Part shown: piece by piece, positions 26,596 through 36,246 of the stretch
Numbering within the stretch: position 1 is the stretch's first letter
Layout: every line of letters begins with the position of its first letter
Assembly: GCA_963701435.1 (NCBI GenBank)
Contig: CAVPAL010000005.1
Coordinates: 200,418-264,417 of the forward strand
From: JAACFF01 sp963701435
GTDB lineage: Bacteria; Chloroflexota; Anaerolineae; Promineifilales; Promineifilaceae
Length of the DNA stretch: 64,000 bases
Reading direction: 5' to 3'
Notes under the pieces: generated by a model
What the model was told of the DNA's origin: nothing
The model's database searches: none
Seen by the model: the letters and a program-made list of their open reading frames with translations, nothing else
Position numbers and translations under genes: made by a program

Positions 26596-27555
26596 TTACC
26601 TGCGCACGCCTCGCTGCCCTTTTTCAAGCAAGTCATTTAACGCCGATTGCGTCACAACGACCATATCACCCACTTGACTTAACGCCATTGCAGCGAGCGC
26701 GGCTCCCATCTGTAAACCACGCGCAAATTCGTCTGCCAGCCAACCGTGAATTACCCCGGCTGCCAGCGCATCTCCGGCGCCTAATGCGTCAATAATGATT
26801 GTTTCATAGGCAGATTGGTGAATGAACTGCTGCCCATCCCAACCGACCACACCCTTAGAACCAATCGAAACGACGATATGCCGGGCCTGCGTTTTTTCAG
26901 CAAGTTGCTCAATGACTTCTTCCGGCGTGCCTGACACGCCAAACAGCAGCTCAGCGTCTCTCTTGGCGCAAAATAACAGCGCACTGTTTTGCAATAGCGG
27001 CAGCAGGATTTCGGCAGCTTTTGAAGGGGGCCACAACTTGCCGCGATAATTCACGTCAAAGCTGACCGGTACGCCGGTGGCTTGGGCGCGGGCAACCGCC
27101 TCCTGAATGATGGCCTGGCATCCCGCAGACAGGGCGGGTGTAATGCCCGACAGATGCAACAGCCGTGTATCAAGCAGGGCGTCCCAATCGATTTGTGCCG
27201 GGGTCATTTGAGTCACACACGAGTTGTCGCGGTCGTAAATCACTTGAATGATGCGCGGTGGGGCAACCATTTCCACAAAGTAGTTGCCGATACGGCCGTT
27301 TTCCCGCCAAACCACACCCGACAAATCGATGCCGCGCAGTCGAAATTGATTGGCAGCTAACCGCCCCAACGCATTATCCGGCAGACTGCTAACCCAACTA
27401 CAACGGTGGCCTAACTGCGCCAACACAGCCAGCACATTCGACTCTGAGCCGGCGATATTCATATCCAGCTGCGATGTCAGCTCCAATGGCCGGCCAACTG
27501 GCACACTCAGTCGCAGAAGCGACTCACCAAATGTTGTCACATCAAATTGTGTCAT
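26596..27555 (-). CDS. PfkB-family sugar kinase (KDG kinase-like)
   Basis: 319 residues. MTQFDVTTFGESLLRLSVPV at the start, NIAGSESNVLAVLAQLG, the pattern VIYDRDNSC and SGITPALS as in 2-keto-3-deoxygluconate kinases, and the catalytic IDALGAGDALAAGVIHGWL near the end. ATP-dependent phosphorylation of KDG or a close relative is the family role. Its start overlaps the 3' end of the Gfo/Idh-type gene by 14 bases. It is the last gene of the long polysaccharide operon and the first free of frameshifts when moving left. Two KDG kinases in adjacent operons may serve different stereoisomers (gluconate- versus galactonate-derived). Confidence 0.83.
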   Translation of the reverse strand: MTQFDVTTFGESLLRLSVPVGRPLELTSQLDMNIAGSESNVLAVLAQLGHRCSWVSSLPDNALGRLAANQFRLRGIDLSGVVWRENGRIGNYFVEMVAPPRIIQVIYDRDNSCVTQMTPAQIDWDALLDTRLLHLSGITPALSAGCQAIIQEAVARAQATGVPVSFDVNYRGKLWPPSKAAEILLPLLQNSALLFCAKRDAELLFGVSGTPEEVIEQLAEKTQARHIVVSIGSKGVVGWDGQQFIHQSAYETIIIDALGAGDALAAGVIHGWLADEFARGLQMGAALAAMALSQVGDMVVVTQSALNDLLEKGQRGVRR

Positions 27556-28701
27556 ATGCGTTTACCCTTGCACCATTCGTCCATCCATTTCCCGCGCGGA
27601 CTGCTTCGATAATCTCTTGATAACGCCAACCATCTCTGAACGTTTGGTAACCCTGGTTTCCCTCGTCACGAATATCAGCCACAAATTCATGGGCCAAAAT
27701 TGTCCAATTGCGCTGCGTGTGATCGGCGATGTCCGGTTGGGCAGCAGTGATGTGGGCCGGCAGCGGCATTTCTTGCCATTGGCCGTGATGAGGGTTGATG
27801 TAAAGCGGCCCCTGCCCGTAATGGCCTTCAATGTAGATGGCGGCGTCACGGCCGTAAAAAACAATGTGATCGGGATGAAAACGGGGCTGTAAACCACTGT
27901 GCTGGAACAGGGCGGAAACGGGCTGTTCAGTTGCCATCTCCGCCGCCATTTTTGCCAACACCGTGTACGACCAATCCGCATCCGCCTCTGCCCAGTTCAA
28001 GTTGGGATCGTCAGCCGATTCTGGGATGAAGTTGTGCCGTTCACGGAAATGGTGGACGCCATTCGACAACGGGAGCCTGGGCCATATCGCTGCGGGTTGT
28101 GCCGCAAACGGCCGTTATCCTCCCGCCTAACACATGCTCCACAATCGAGAGTTTGTGGGTGAAATTGTTATTCAACCGCCCGCCGCCCTGATCCAGCCGG
28201 TGCGACCAGCCAAAGGGAATCAGTGGATTGAGATTAAAGTGCGAGATGCACTCCACTTCCAGCGGTTCGCCGATGGCTCCTTGGGCTACCAATTCTTTGG
28301 CGTGCAGGACGTGGGGTATGTAGCGATAGGAGGCCGCATAGGCGGTTTTGACGCCGGCTTCTTTTGCTTTTTGATAGAGTGCTTTGGCGTGAACGGCCGT
28401 TGCCGCCAGCGGTTTATCGCAAAAAACATGACAGCCATGCGCCTAGCGCTGCCAGAATCGGCTCATAATGCGCTCCACCTGGTGTGCCAATCGCCACGAT
28501 GTCCGGCTGCAAATCGACGAGCGCTTGCTCCCAATCCGTTCCGGCATGCGGGATTTTCAATTCAGATGCGACGCGTTTGACCACATCGCGGGTACGACTG
28601 ACCATACCCACAATTTCGACGCCGGCTTCACGCAGTGCCAGTGCATGGCCCTGTCCGGCATAGCCCGATCCCAGGACGAGCGCCCGCAAAAATTTGGTCA
28701 T
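27542..28701 (-). pseudogene. Gfo/Idh/MocA-family oxidoreductase, frameshifted
   Basis: About 385 residues when two single-base shifts are ignored. The N-terminal part (28701 to about 28440) has the Rossmann motif ALVLGSGYAGQGHALALREA and VAIGTPGGAHYEPILAAL. After a shift near 28440 (an extra base in CTAGGCG would explain it) comes HGCHVFCDKPLAATAVHAKA, the conserved CxKP catalytic segment, then AIGEPLEVECISHFN. A second shift near 28070 leads to GVHHFRERHNFIPESADD and the C-terminus. NAD(P)-dependent oxidation of a sugar or inositol-like ring is the family role. All key segments survive, so sequencing error is as likely as real decay. Starts two bases after the aldo/keto reductase stop. Confidence 0.78.
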
Positions 28702-28703
28702 GA

Positions 28704-29676
28704 TTACCCGGCCACGAGAGTCAAGTTGCGGCGCAGGGGGGCGAAGTTGCCGCCGGATTCTTCTTTAACGGCCGTATCAAACATCCCCGTCAATTCCGCA
28801 TACTCATCAGCCGATAAGGTCACATCAAAGGCATCAATCGAAGCCTGCAATTGCCGTTCTGAGCTGACGCCAACGATCGGCGCGGCGACGCCCGGCGAAT
28901 GGCGCACCCAGGCGACGGCCAACTGCGCCGGGTGCAAATTGCGGTCGGCGGCAAATTGATAGAAGCCGCTGATGGCATCGCCGTATTTTTCCAGCCATTC
29001 AGGCACACGCTTGTCACTTTGCCCGCGTGAATCAGTTGGGATGGGTTGGCCAGGCTGATATTTGCCGGTCAACAGTCCCAGCGCCAATGAACGATAGGTC
29101 GTAATCGCTATATTTTCGGCGACTGCTTGGGGAATGACTTCCACTTCAACGCCACGTTCGATGAGGTTGTAGGGAATTTGATTACCCACCAGTTTGGCCC
29201 AGCCATTGCGTTGGGCCACGGCATTGCAGTGCGCCAACAGCCAGGCCGGGAAGTTGCAGCAGCCGATATAGCGCGTTTTGCCGGCCACGACGGCATTGTT
29301 TAAGGCTGCCATCATCGGCTCGATCAGCATGTTTTCACGCGGCCAATGAATCATGAAAAAGTCTACGTAATCGGTTTGCAGACGGGTCAGGCTTTCGTCC
29401 AAACTTTGGGCAATCCAGTCGGCGTCTGGTGTTTTTGGTCACTTTGGTGCCAATAAACAGATCGTCGCGCTTGCCTTTGATAATGCGTCCCAAAATTTCT
29501 TCGGTAACGCCGCCACAATAAGCAGCGGCCGTATCAATGAAGGTGACGCCCTGGGCAACGGCCGTGTCCAAAATCCGCGCTGATTCTGCTTCATCACAGC
29601 GGTCGCCAAACATCATCGTGCCCAGGCACATTTCTGAAATTTCTACGCCGGTATTGGCAAATTCAATGGTATTCAT
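28704..29676 (-). pseudogene. Aldo/keto reductase, single frameshift
   Basis: About 323 residues over two frames. The N-terminal piece (29676 to about 29440) reads MNTIEFANTGVEISEMCLGT, TFIDTAAAYCGGVTEEILGR (catalytic Asp and Tyr region) and LFIGTKVTK. The remainder, from DADWIAQSLDESLTRLQTDY, has VDFFMIHWPRE, ARYIGCCNF-type KTRYIGCCNFPAWLL and the C-terminal cofactor stretch GVAAPIVGVSSERQLQASID. The break is at about 29437, where five T on the plus strand (A5 in the coding strand) would be in frame if there were four. NADPH-dependent reduction of a sugar carbonyl is the likely role. Confidence 0.85.
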
Positions 29677-29703
29677 CGTTTTGTCCTTTTTTCCTAATTT
29701 TTC

Positions 29704-29866
29704 TGTAGGGATGAGACAGGCGAGAAATCATCTTGTTTTGCAGAAAGACCATCTCCCCCGCCTGTCTCGCCCTCTTGCCCACATTACCCGTCTCGCGTCG
29801 GGCGAGACGGTGCGGAGATAATGCCATTTGTCTTAGACCAGGCCATGCCGCACCGTCCCGCCCCTA
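29704..29866. repeat. Composite inverted-repeat element upstream of the aldo/keto reductase
   Basis: Two nested pairs: GAGACAGGCG (29713-29722) with CGCCTGTCTC (29759-29768), and GGCGAGACGGTGCGG (29801-29815) with CCGCACCGTCCCGCC (29848-29862, one mismatch). TGTAGGG and CCCCTACGA close the outside. The stretch contains no gene and looks like a mosaic of dispersed repeats within the operon. Confidence 0.55.
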
Positions 29867-29879
29867 CGAAACATTATTG

Positions 29880-31080
29880 TTACGGCCGTGCCGGGGTGCC
29901 ATCGGGTAAACGTGCCTGTGTCCATTGAATGACTTCATCTTGTGGCGGGTATTTGGCGGCCAATGTTTCGTTGATGTCGATGCCCAGACCGGGTTGGTCG
30001 TTGGGATAGAGGTAGCCATTGCGCACTTCCGGCAGGCCGGGGAAGATGTCATAGTCGAGTTGTCTGAGGCTGATACCATTCCTGAATGCCAAAGTTGGGC
30101 GCCCACAAGTCCAAATGTAAGTTGACGGCATGGCCGACCGGCGAGGTGTCGCTGGGGCCGTGCCACGCCGTGCGCACGCCAAACATATTGGCAAAAGCGG
30201 CCACATTGCGCGCCGGGGTCAGGCCACCCATCTGGCTGATGTGCATGCGGATGAAGTCGATCAAGCGCTTGGCGATCAGCGGCTGCCACTCATGGGGATT
30301 GTTGAACAGTTCGCCCATCGCGATGGGCGTGGCGCATTGCTGGCGGATGTTGTTGAACCAGGTGGTTTGTTCTGGCGGCAGCACGTCTTCCAAAAAGAAC
30401 AGCTTGAATGGCTCAACATCTTTGGCAAACTGCACGGCATCAATGGGGGTCAACCGTTCATGGACATCGTGCAGCAGCTCGATTTCGTCACCCAATTCGG
30501 CGCGCACATGGGCCAATAGATTGAGCGTGTCGCGCATGTAGGCTTTGGGGTCGAAATAGGCGCCATCTGGTGCGTTTTCCGGTTTGACCATCTCCTCCGC
30601 TATGCCGCCGTAGATGCCTAGCTGCACCCGAAAATAACGGTAGCCCTGTTCCTGATAGGCGCGGATATTGTCTACGACTTGTTGGGGAGAACGGCCGTCT
30701 GCATGCACATACACATGCGCCCCTTCGCGTACTTTGCCGCCCAGCAGTTGGTAGACTGGCATTCCCGCCATCTTGCCTTTGATGTCCCACAACGCCTGGT
30801 CGATGCCCGAAATGGCATTGTTCATCACCGGCCCGTTGCGCCAATAACCGTTGACCATCGCCATCTGCCACATTTCTTCGATGCGGGACACATCGCGCCC
30901 AATCACAAATGGCTTGATATGTTTTTCAATGGCGGCGTGGACGGCATGAAAACGCTGTTTGTAGGTGGCGCAGCCCAACCCATACAGTCCAGGCTCTGAG
31001 GTGATTACCTTCACAATGATTAATTGTGATTTACCGGGCTGGGTAATGATGGTTTTGACATCTTTGATGGTGATGGGCAT
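29880..31080 (-). pseudogene. Enolase-superfamily sugar acid dehydratase (D-mannonate dehydratase ManD/RspA-like), frameshifted
   Basis: About 400 residues from ATG at 31080 (MPITIKDVKTIITQPG), with GGGAG before it; the frame is open farther upstream but only through a hairpin and antisense sequence. MVNGYWRNGPVMNNAISGID and ALWDIKGKMAGMPVYQLLGG, the basic region YVHADGRSPQQ, metal-binding LLHDVHERL and FFLEDVLPPE, and TAWHGPSDTSPVGHAVNLHL match ManD/RspA. Such enzymes dehydrate D-mannonate or D-gluconate to KDG. A one-base shift near 30068 moves the last 60 residues (DYDIFPGLPEVRNGYLYPND and onward) into another frame. It supplies KDG to the kinases nearby. Confidence 0.85.
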
Positions 31081-31092
31081 GAGTGCTCCCTT

Positions 31093-31123
31093 AAAATCCG
31101 ATTTCTCAGAGAAATCGGATTTT
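31093..31123 (-). terminator. Perfect 15-bp hairpin between GH88 and ManD-like genes
   Basis: AAAATCCGATTTCTC (31093-31107) and its exact complement (31109-31123) are separated by one base. It starts five bases after the GH88 stop and ends 12 bases before the ManD-like ATG. A-rich and T-rich flanks make it terminator-like on either strand. Inside an operon it could attenuate or process the message. Confidence 0.5.
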
Positions 31124-31127
31124 ATCG

Positions 31128-32277
31128 CTAACCAACTTGTAAAATCTGGCGCGGAAACAACATCGCTTCCAAGTCTGGACGCAGGAGGCGAACCAGGGTT
31201 TCTACAAAGTAATAATCGCCGTAAATCAGGGGATGATCCATCCAATTGTGGGGAACGGAACGGGAACCATGAAGTAAGATGGCGGGAACGGCCGTTTCCC
31301 GCGTAGAATAGTTCTGCCACAAAGAAAGCGTAATCGCTTCCGCTTCAGCCCGCCATTGCGCCGCTAACGCTACATCCGTCTCGCCAGCCTCCAGCTCAAG
31401 CAATCCCGCGGCAATCACCGAAGCCGCTGACGAATCTCGGTAGGTGTTGGGAATGTCCAGGCTGTTGTAATCCCAAAAAGGCACCTTGTCTTCGGGCGCG
31501 TTGGCAATGGCGTAATTGGCTACCTGACGGGCCGTGTAAAGAAAAACGTCGTCACCCGTCCAGCGATAGATTTCCGCAAAGCCATACAACGCCCAGCCCA
31601 GCCCGCGTGACCAACAGGTGTCGTGGCTCAAGCCCTGGTGCGTTTCCTGGCGTAAAAAGACGCCTGTGTCTGGATTGAAATCAGCCACTTGAGATATGGA
31701 GCCATCGGGACGCATTAGAACATGGCGGCTGGTGCGGGCGTGACGGGCGGCGATACGGCCGTAACGCAAATCACCCGTCTGCGCACTGGCCCACAAGAAG
31801 AAGGGCATATTCATCATCAAATCGACATTGATACGGCCGCGTTCGTGTGGTGGGCCATCAATGCGCCCCCAGGCCTGCATATATTCGCCGCGTGGATTGT
31901 AACGTTGTGTAAATGTTTCGGCGGCTGTCAAGGCATCTGGCAAAAGAGATTCATCACCCGTGATGCGGTAGCCAAGCACGTTAGAGAGATAGAAGATAAA
32001 GCCTAAATCATGGGTAAGTGTTGTTTCTTTCAGCCATGCAAGTTCAGCAGTCCATTTGAAGGCGGCCGTTGCCATTTTCTGCATCTTGGGTGTGCGCATA
32101 GGCCAACCACAACAACCCTGTCCAGAAGCCATCGACCCAATGGCTGGGAATACGCTCTTTTTCGGCCGTTACCCACGCACCATTCTCACAACGCTCCGGG
32201 AAGTAGGTTAAGGTTTCGCTATTTTGGGTTATGATTTGCAAACTATAATCAAGCGCTTCTTCCAGTTGATTTTTCAA
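31128..32277 (-). pseudogene. Unsaturated glucuronyl hydrolase (GH88), copy A, single frameshift
   Basis: About 383 residues. The N-terminal piece (MKNQLEEALDYSLQIITQNS, SHWVDGFWTGLLWLAYAHT) shifts near 32065 into AAFKWTAELAWLKETTLTHD, which carries the catalytic Asp (THDLGFIFYLSNVLG). The second Asp is in RINVDLMMNMPFFLWASAQT, then SRGLGWALYGFAEIYRW and TYRDSSAASVIAAGLLELE. Related to but distinct from the intact GH88 at 23545-24630, and a close paralogue of the copy at 33298-34447. Releases the unsaturated uronate from lyase products. The shift falls inside an iterated GGCCG region. Downstream ManD follows after a perfect hairpin. Confidence 0.87.
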
Positions 32278-32299
32278 TTATACCCTCCTTACTTAACCA

Positions 32300-32977
32300 T
32301 CAAAGGTTAGTTATGTTCACCCCTTGTTCGCGAGCAGCCGCCTCCGGAATTGTGAAAGCCCCAGATTCTTCTCCCGTCGAACTGTGCCCAATCACACCAT
32401 TCTTTGCGGAAATAATGCGTATAAGGTCATCGTCTTTGTCGTTGACAGTGACTTCTACAATTTCCAAGCCATCCTGTGATAGATTAATCCCAAGTGCCAC
32501 GCTTTTACCTGCTTCAAGTTTGGCGGCGAGTTGGGTGCTTAGCTCAGAAACCATCTTTTTAATTTCAGCACCCGTCACTTGTTTGAGTACCGCCTGCATA
32601 AAATCTGCACTCCTTATGAGAGCAATGGCGGAAGTGGCTGGTTTAAGTGCCACACTTAATGTCTCTAAACTTTTCTTACTGAAATGGGGATGATCACCTT
32701 TCGCCACGCTCCCAAAAATACTAGTTGGCCCTCCCAGAATGCGGACCACACCGCCAATCAAAAACCCGACACCAGACTTTTGGCCTTCCGTCATATCGCC
32801 TGTTTCATAATAATGAACATCGCCGTCTGCATCTTGGCGTATGAGGACTATCTCCTCATAATAGACATAGTTCAGGCTTTTGGCTTCTTTTAATGTTTTC
32901 AAGGCACGTCCTCCTGACGCTTCCTCAGTAAAAGCAGCCACTAAAACTCCCACCGTTTCTTGTTTTTTTTGATTCAT
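32300..32977 (-). CDS. DUF1269-family membrane-associated protein, copy A
   Basis: 225 residues from ATG at 32977, preceded by GGAGG seven bases upstream; upstream open frame belongs to a GH88 remnant. MNQKKQETVGVLVAAFTEEA, then a Gly-rich hydrophobic stretch GVGFLIGGVVRILGGPTSIF and ATSAIALIRSADFM fit the DUF1269 pattern (soluble alpha/beta ends around a glycine-zipper-like hairpin). Function of the family is not established. It is one of very few genes in 28-48 kb with an undamaged frame. A paralogue lies at 34579-35299, and both precede a GH88 gene. Confidence 0.72.
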   Translation of the reverse strand: MNQKKQETVGVLVAAFTEEASGGRALKTLKEAKSLNYVYYEEIVLIRQDADGDVHYYETGDMTEGQKSGVGFLIGGVVRILGGPTSIFGSVAKGDHPHFSKKSLETLSVALKPATSAIALIRSADFMQAVLKQVTGAEIKKMVSELSTQLAAKLEAGKSVALGINLSQDGLEIVEVTVNDKDDDLIRIISAKNGVIGHSSTGEESGAFTIPEAAAREQGVNITNL

Positions 32978-33005
32978 CTGTAAACCTCCGTTATTCAGAT
33001 TTTCT

Positions 33006-33171
33006 ATAAGATTGTCCAGAACCCATCTACCCAATGGCTGGGAATTCGTTCTGGTTCGGCCGGTATCCAGGTACCATTTTCCCGATGTTCAGGAAAACAG
33101 GTAGCGGTTGCCATGTTTTTGGCAATGATTTGTAAGCTGAAATTAAATGCTTCTTCCAATTGATGGTTCAA
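33006..33171 (-). pseudogene. GH88 N-terminal remnant
   Basis: About 55 codons read LLNHQLEEAFNFSLQIIAKN ... ERIPSHWVDGFWTIL and stop, closely matching the first 55 residues of GH88 copy A (KNQLEEALDYSLQIITQN ... ERIPSHWVDGFWTG). The similarity ends exactly where DUF1269 copy A begins its ribosome-binding site. This is the scar of a tandem duplication or deletion between GH88 genes. Confidence 0.75.
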
Positions 33172-33233
33172 CAGTAGAAATTCTTCTTCGCTTCAAAATT
33201 TTTAGGCAACATTCATGACAGTGTCAGGGCAAT

Positions 33234-33285
33234 CCTCCGGGAGGTTTCGTCTATAACCTGGGCACTTGTTTAAACCTCCCGGAGG
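33234..33285. repeat. Inverted repeat downstream of GH88 copy B
   Basis: CCTCCGGGAGGTTT (33234-33247) and AAACCTCCCGGAGG (33272-33285), perfect 14-bp arms whose CCTCCGGGAGG part is itself palindromic. It begins 13 bases after the GH88 copy B stop and could act as a terminator or processing hairpin. Confidence 0.6.
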
Positions 33286-33297
33286 CTCCCCGTTAAA

Positions 33298-34447
33298 CTA
33301 GTCAATATTCGTTAGCGGGCGGGGGAAAAGATTCGCAAACAGATCAGGACTTACCAGACGCAATAAGGTTTCGAGGAAATAATAATCCCCATAAATCAGA
33401 CCATGATCGGCATTGCCAATCCGCTACAAAGTGGGTTGCATGTTTCAAGATGCACGCCATATCATCTTCTTGAGTCGCATAATTCTTCCACAGCGATGTC
33501 GGCAATATCTATCGCTTCGCTGCGCCATCTTCGGCAAGTAGATCGTCAGTTTCAGCGTCAGCGAGTTCCAGTAAACCCGCAGCATATACCGCCGCCGCCG
33601 ATGAATCTCGATATGTGTTAGGAATTTCCAGGCTGTCGTAATCCCAATATGGCACTTTATCTTCTGGGGCATTGGCAATGACATACTCAGCCAACCGTCG
33701 AGCTGTATATAGGAAAACAGGTTCTCTTGTACGACGGTAAGTTTCGGCAAACCCATAAAGAGCCCAGGCCTGACCACGTGACCAGCAAGAGGCGTGGCTG
33801 AGTCCCTGAAGCGTTTCCGGGCGCAGATAAGCGCCCGTGTCCGGGTTGAAATCAGCAACATGCACGGTGGAATTGTCAGGCCGAATAAGGACAAGACGAG
33901 ATGTTCGTGCATGTCTGGCTGCAATTCGGGCGTATTTCATATCCCCGGTCTGGTTGCTGGCCCAAAACAGGAGCGACAAGTTCATCATCAGGTCAATATT
34001 GATCTGACCGCGCTGATGAGGTGTTCCGTGAATATTTCCCCAGGCCAACAAATACTCGCCGCGCGGATTCCAACGCTGTGTAAAGGTTTCGGCGGCGGTC
34101 AAGGCATTTTCAAACAGGGACTCATCCCCAGTGGCATAGGCTCCCAAAACGTTGCTCAAATAGAAAATAAAGCCGAGATCGTGCGTGCCCAGGGTTGTCT
34201 TGAGCCAGGCTACACGGTCAGTCCATTCGCTGGCCGCGGCCTCGAATTTTGGGTTTTTTGTATAGGCATAGGCCAACCATAGCTGGCCCACCCAAAACCC
34301 ATCGACCCAATTGCTGGAAAGGCGCTTTTGATTGACCGAAGTCCATGTTGAACCGTGGCAGCGATCAGGAAAATCTTCCAGCAGAGGAATGCTATTTTCA
34401 ATTTTTTCAAGACTGAAATCTAAGGCAGCCTGCCATATATCGTTCAA
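33298..34447 (-). pseudogene. Unsaturated glucuronyl hydrolase (GH88), copy B, frameshifted near the C-terminus
   Basis: About 383 residues; the TTG at 34447 has AAAGAGG six bases upstream and is my preferred start, with another TTG six codons earlier. SSNWVDGFWVGQLWLAYAYT, catalytic GTHDLGFIFYLSNVLGAY and QINIDLMMNLSLLFWASNQT are intact, as is YRDSSAAAVYAAGLLELADA. Two or more single-base shifts between about 33420 and 33530 break the C-terminal 70 residues, whose last part (HGLIYGDYYFLETLLRLVSP) is readable in another frame up to TAG at 33298. Paralogue of copy A, about two-thirds identical by eye. Confidence 0.85.
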
Positions 34448-34578
34448 GATGAACCTCTTTAGCAAAACCAGTTTTCTACGCTTAGGGTTCGTTCAATAAT
34501 AAGTTTGTAGTAAACCAAATGTCCAAAGTTAACAACGAACGAATCCTTAGTAACCTTCATCATCCAGGGAGATTGCCT

Positions 34579-35299
34579 TCACTGGGTGGCTCCAATCCCT
34601 TCCCCAGTTAGTAGTTCACCGGTTTCTCTTGGAACTACCCACTGCTCGACTTCCTTGGCAATAACTGGATCACCAATCACACCATCTTTGGCTGTGATAA
34701 TGCTGATGACTTCTGTGTACTTTACCTTGCTGGCCACTTCGGTGATTGTCCAGTCCTTTCTCTGATAAAGCAAGGCCAAGAGCGACATTCTTGCCTTCTT
34801 CTAGTTTGGCGACTAGTTGGGCACTTATTTCGGCAACGGCCGTACGTATCTCGGCATCACTGGCTTTTTTTCGCACCGCATGTAAGAACTTATTACTGGT
34901 GGTCAAAGCAATAGCCGAAGTGCCTGGTTTAAGCGCTCACGCCTAATTGTTCCAGGCTTTCATCCTTGAAACCGGCATCCCCATGTGCGGCCGCGCCACC
35001 AATGATCGCACCAGCACCAGCGGCGGCGACGATACCAATTGGCCCGCCAAGAATGCCAATGACACCACCAATCAGCGCCGCCAATCCCCGAGCCTTTGCC
35101 GGTACTCATATCGCCTGTTTCATGGTAATGGACACCACCTTCAGCATCCTGGCGAATGACCGCGGCATCTTCAAAACGGACATACTTTAAGTTCCTGGGC
35201 TTCTTTTAAAACCTGCAAAGCATTTTCCCCAGATGCCTCATCTGGGAAAGCAGCCACTAAAATTCCAACCCCTTCAATTTTTTGATTTTTTTGACTCAC
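34579..35299 (-). pseudogene. DUF1269-family protein, copy B, several frameshifts
   Basis: From a GTG at 35299 with AAGGAAGG upstream: VSQKNQKIEGVGILVAAFPD, EASGENALQVLKEAQ, then after shifts RFEDAAVIRQDAEGGVHYHE and TGDMSTGKG. The glycine-rich membrane segment near 35010-35080 (GIVAAAGAGAIIGGAAAHGD) reads in a further frame, and the C-terminal half (LHAVRKKASDAEIRTAVAEI) in another, ending at 34579. At least four shifts occur in 720 bases. It parallels copy A throughout and lies directly upstream of GH88 copy B. Function unknown. Confidence 0.65.
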
Positions 35300-35321
35300 T
35301 TGTAAACCTTCCTTCACTCAT

Positions 35322-35835
35322 TTACTTAGAATTTCTATTCGCTAATAGTGGATACGTACATTCCTTAATCTTTTCAACAATCCACTCCAGAAGTACAAAA
35401 ACAATGACATAGAACAAGCCAAATAAGATTGGCTCACCTGGCAGCGGTACGGCATCGGCCGGCAGACCTTGCAGATCTGATCAATGGTTTGATTTATGGC
35501 GATATAAATCAAGGCCACAATGAGCACAATGAAAATCGTCATTAAAAATTGCAACAAGTTAATCACTAATCCGCTGCCAGATTGTGTTTTCTCGTTTCGG
35601 CCGTCTGGGGTTAATATTAAAGGCCATCCGCAAGACTGGGTTGACAATGAATATATTGAAAACTGCCCATGACCAATCCCAAGATAACCACAAAATCGAT
35701 CAATGTCTGCTGGGTGCTCAAAAAAGTGCCCCAGCCAATGAAAAAGTAAACCGCGCCAGCCGCCCACCAGCGAATAATCAGAGAGATATTGCGGTCAGTT
35801 AAATACTTGCGGAAACGGCCGTTGTTCATCATCAT
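35322..35835 (-). pseudogene. Small membrane protein 4 of the ABC-transporter operon, frameshifted
   Basis: About 172 residues after correcting three shifts (near 35650, 35585 and 35480). Its ATG at 35835 shares one base with the stop of the preceding membrane gene. Sequence: NNGRFRKYLTDRNISLIIRW, two helices (AAGAVYFFIGWGTFL and IDFVVILGLVMGVFNIFIVN), a basic loop NPRRPKREN, a long helix LLQFLMTIFIVLIVALIYIA, a short linker and a last helix ILFGLFYVIVFVLLEWIVE. Four predicted helices, no known family. Coupling to the ATPase gene block suggests a role with that transporter, but this is inference only. Confidence 0.55.
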
Positions 35836-36246
35836 CAAAACTCAGCCGGTTTAACATTTCCCCAACTAAGCAAAGGAACTACCAGCGAACCGATCAGATA
35901 GATGACAATGGCAATGCCCATTAACAACAAAGTGTCACGCATATCAGCCATCGTCAAGTTTGCTTGTGCGGCCACATCTGTTGCGTAAGATGTTGATATA
36001 AATAAAGGCAAAAGCGGCGGCCACCCAACAGGATACTGTAAAAAGGATGATGCCTCTGTGCTTGTCAATCAAGGTCACGTTGAAAGCTGTTGTCAAACCA
36101 AAAATGATAAACAGAAACAGGTAAAACCCAATCTGGTTGGCAAAGATTTTTGTCGTGGCCAGGATATGGATTTGGGACAAGGCCAATTGTCCCAACGCAT
36201 TTATCATGACGAGAGCGACGGCTATCTTTAATATCCACTCTTTCAT
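35835..36246 (-). pseudogene. Small membrane protein 3 of the ABC-transporter operon, frameshifted
   Basis: About 136 residues with one shift near 36003. The ATG at 36246 directly abuts the ATPase stop. Helices: WILKIAVALVMINALGQLAL, FANQIGFYLFLFIIFGLTTA, IILFTVSCWVAAAFAFIYIN and LLLMGIAIVIYLIGSLVVPL. Between the third and fourth is a polar loop VAAQANLTMADMRDT. No recognised family. Tight spacing on both sides shows it belongs to the transporter operon. Confidence 0.55.
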
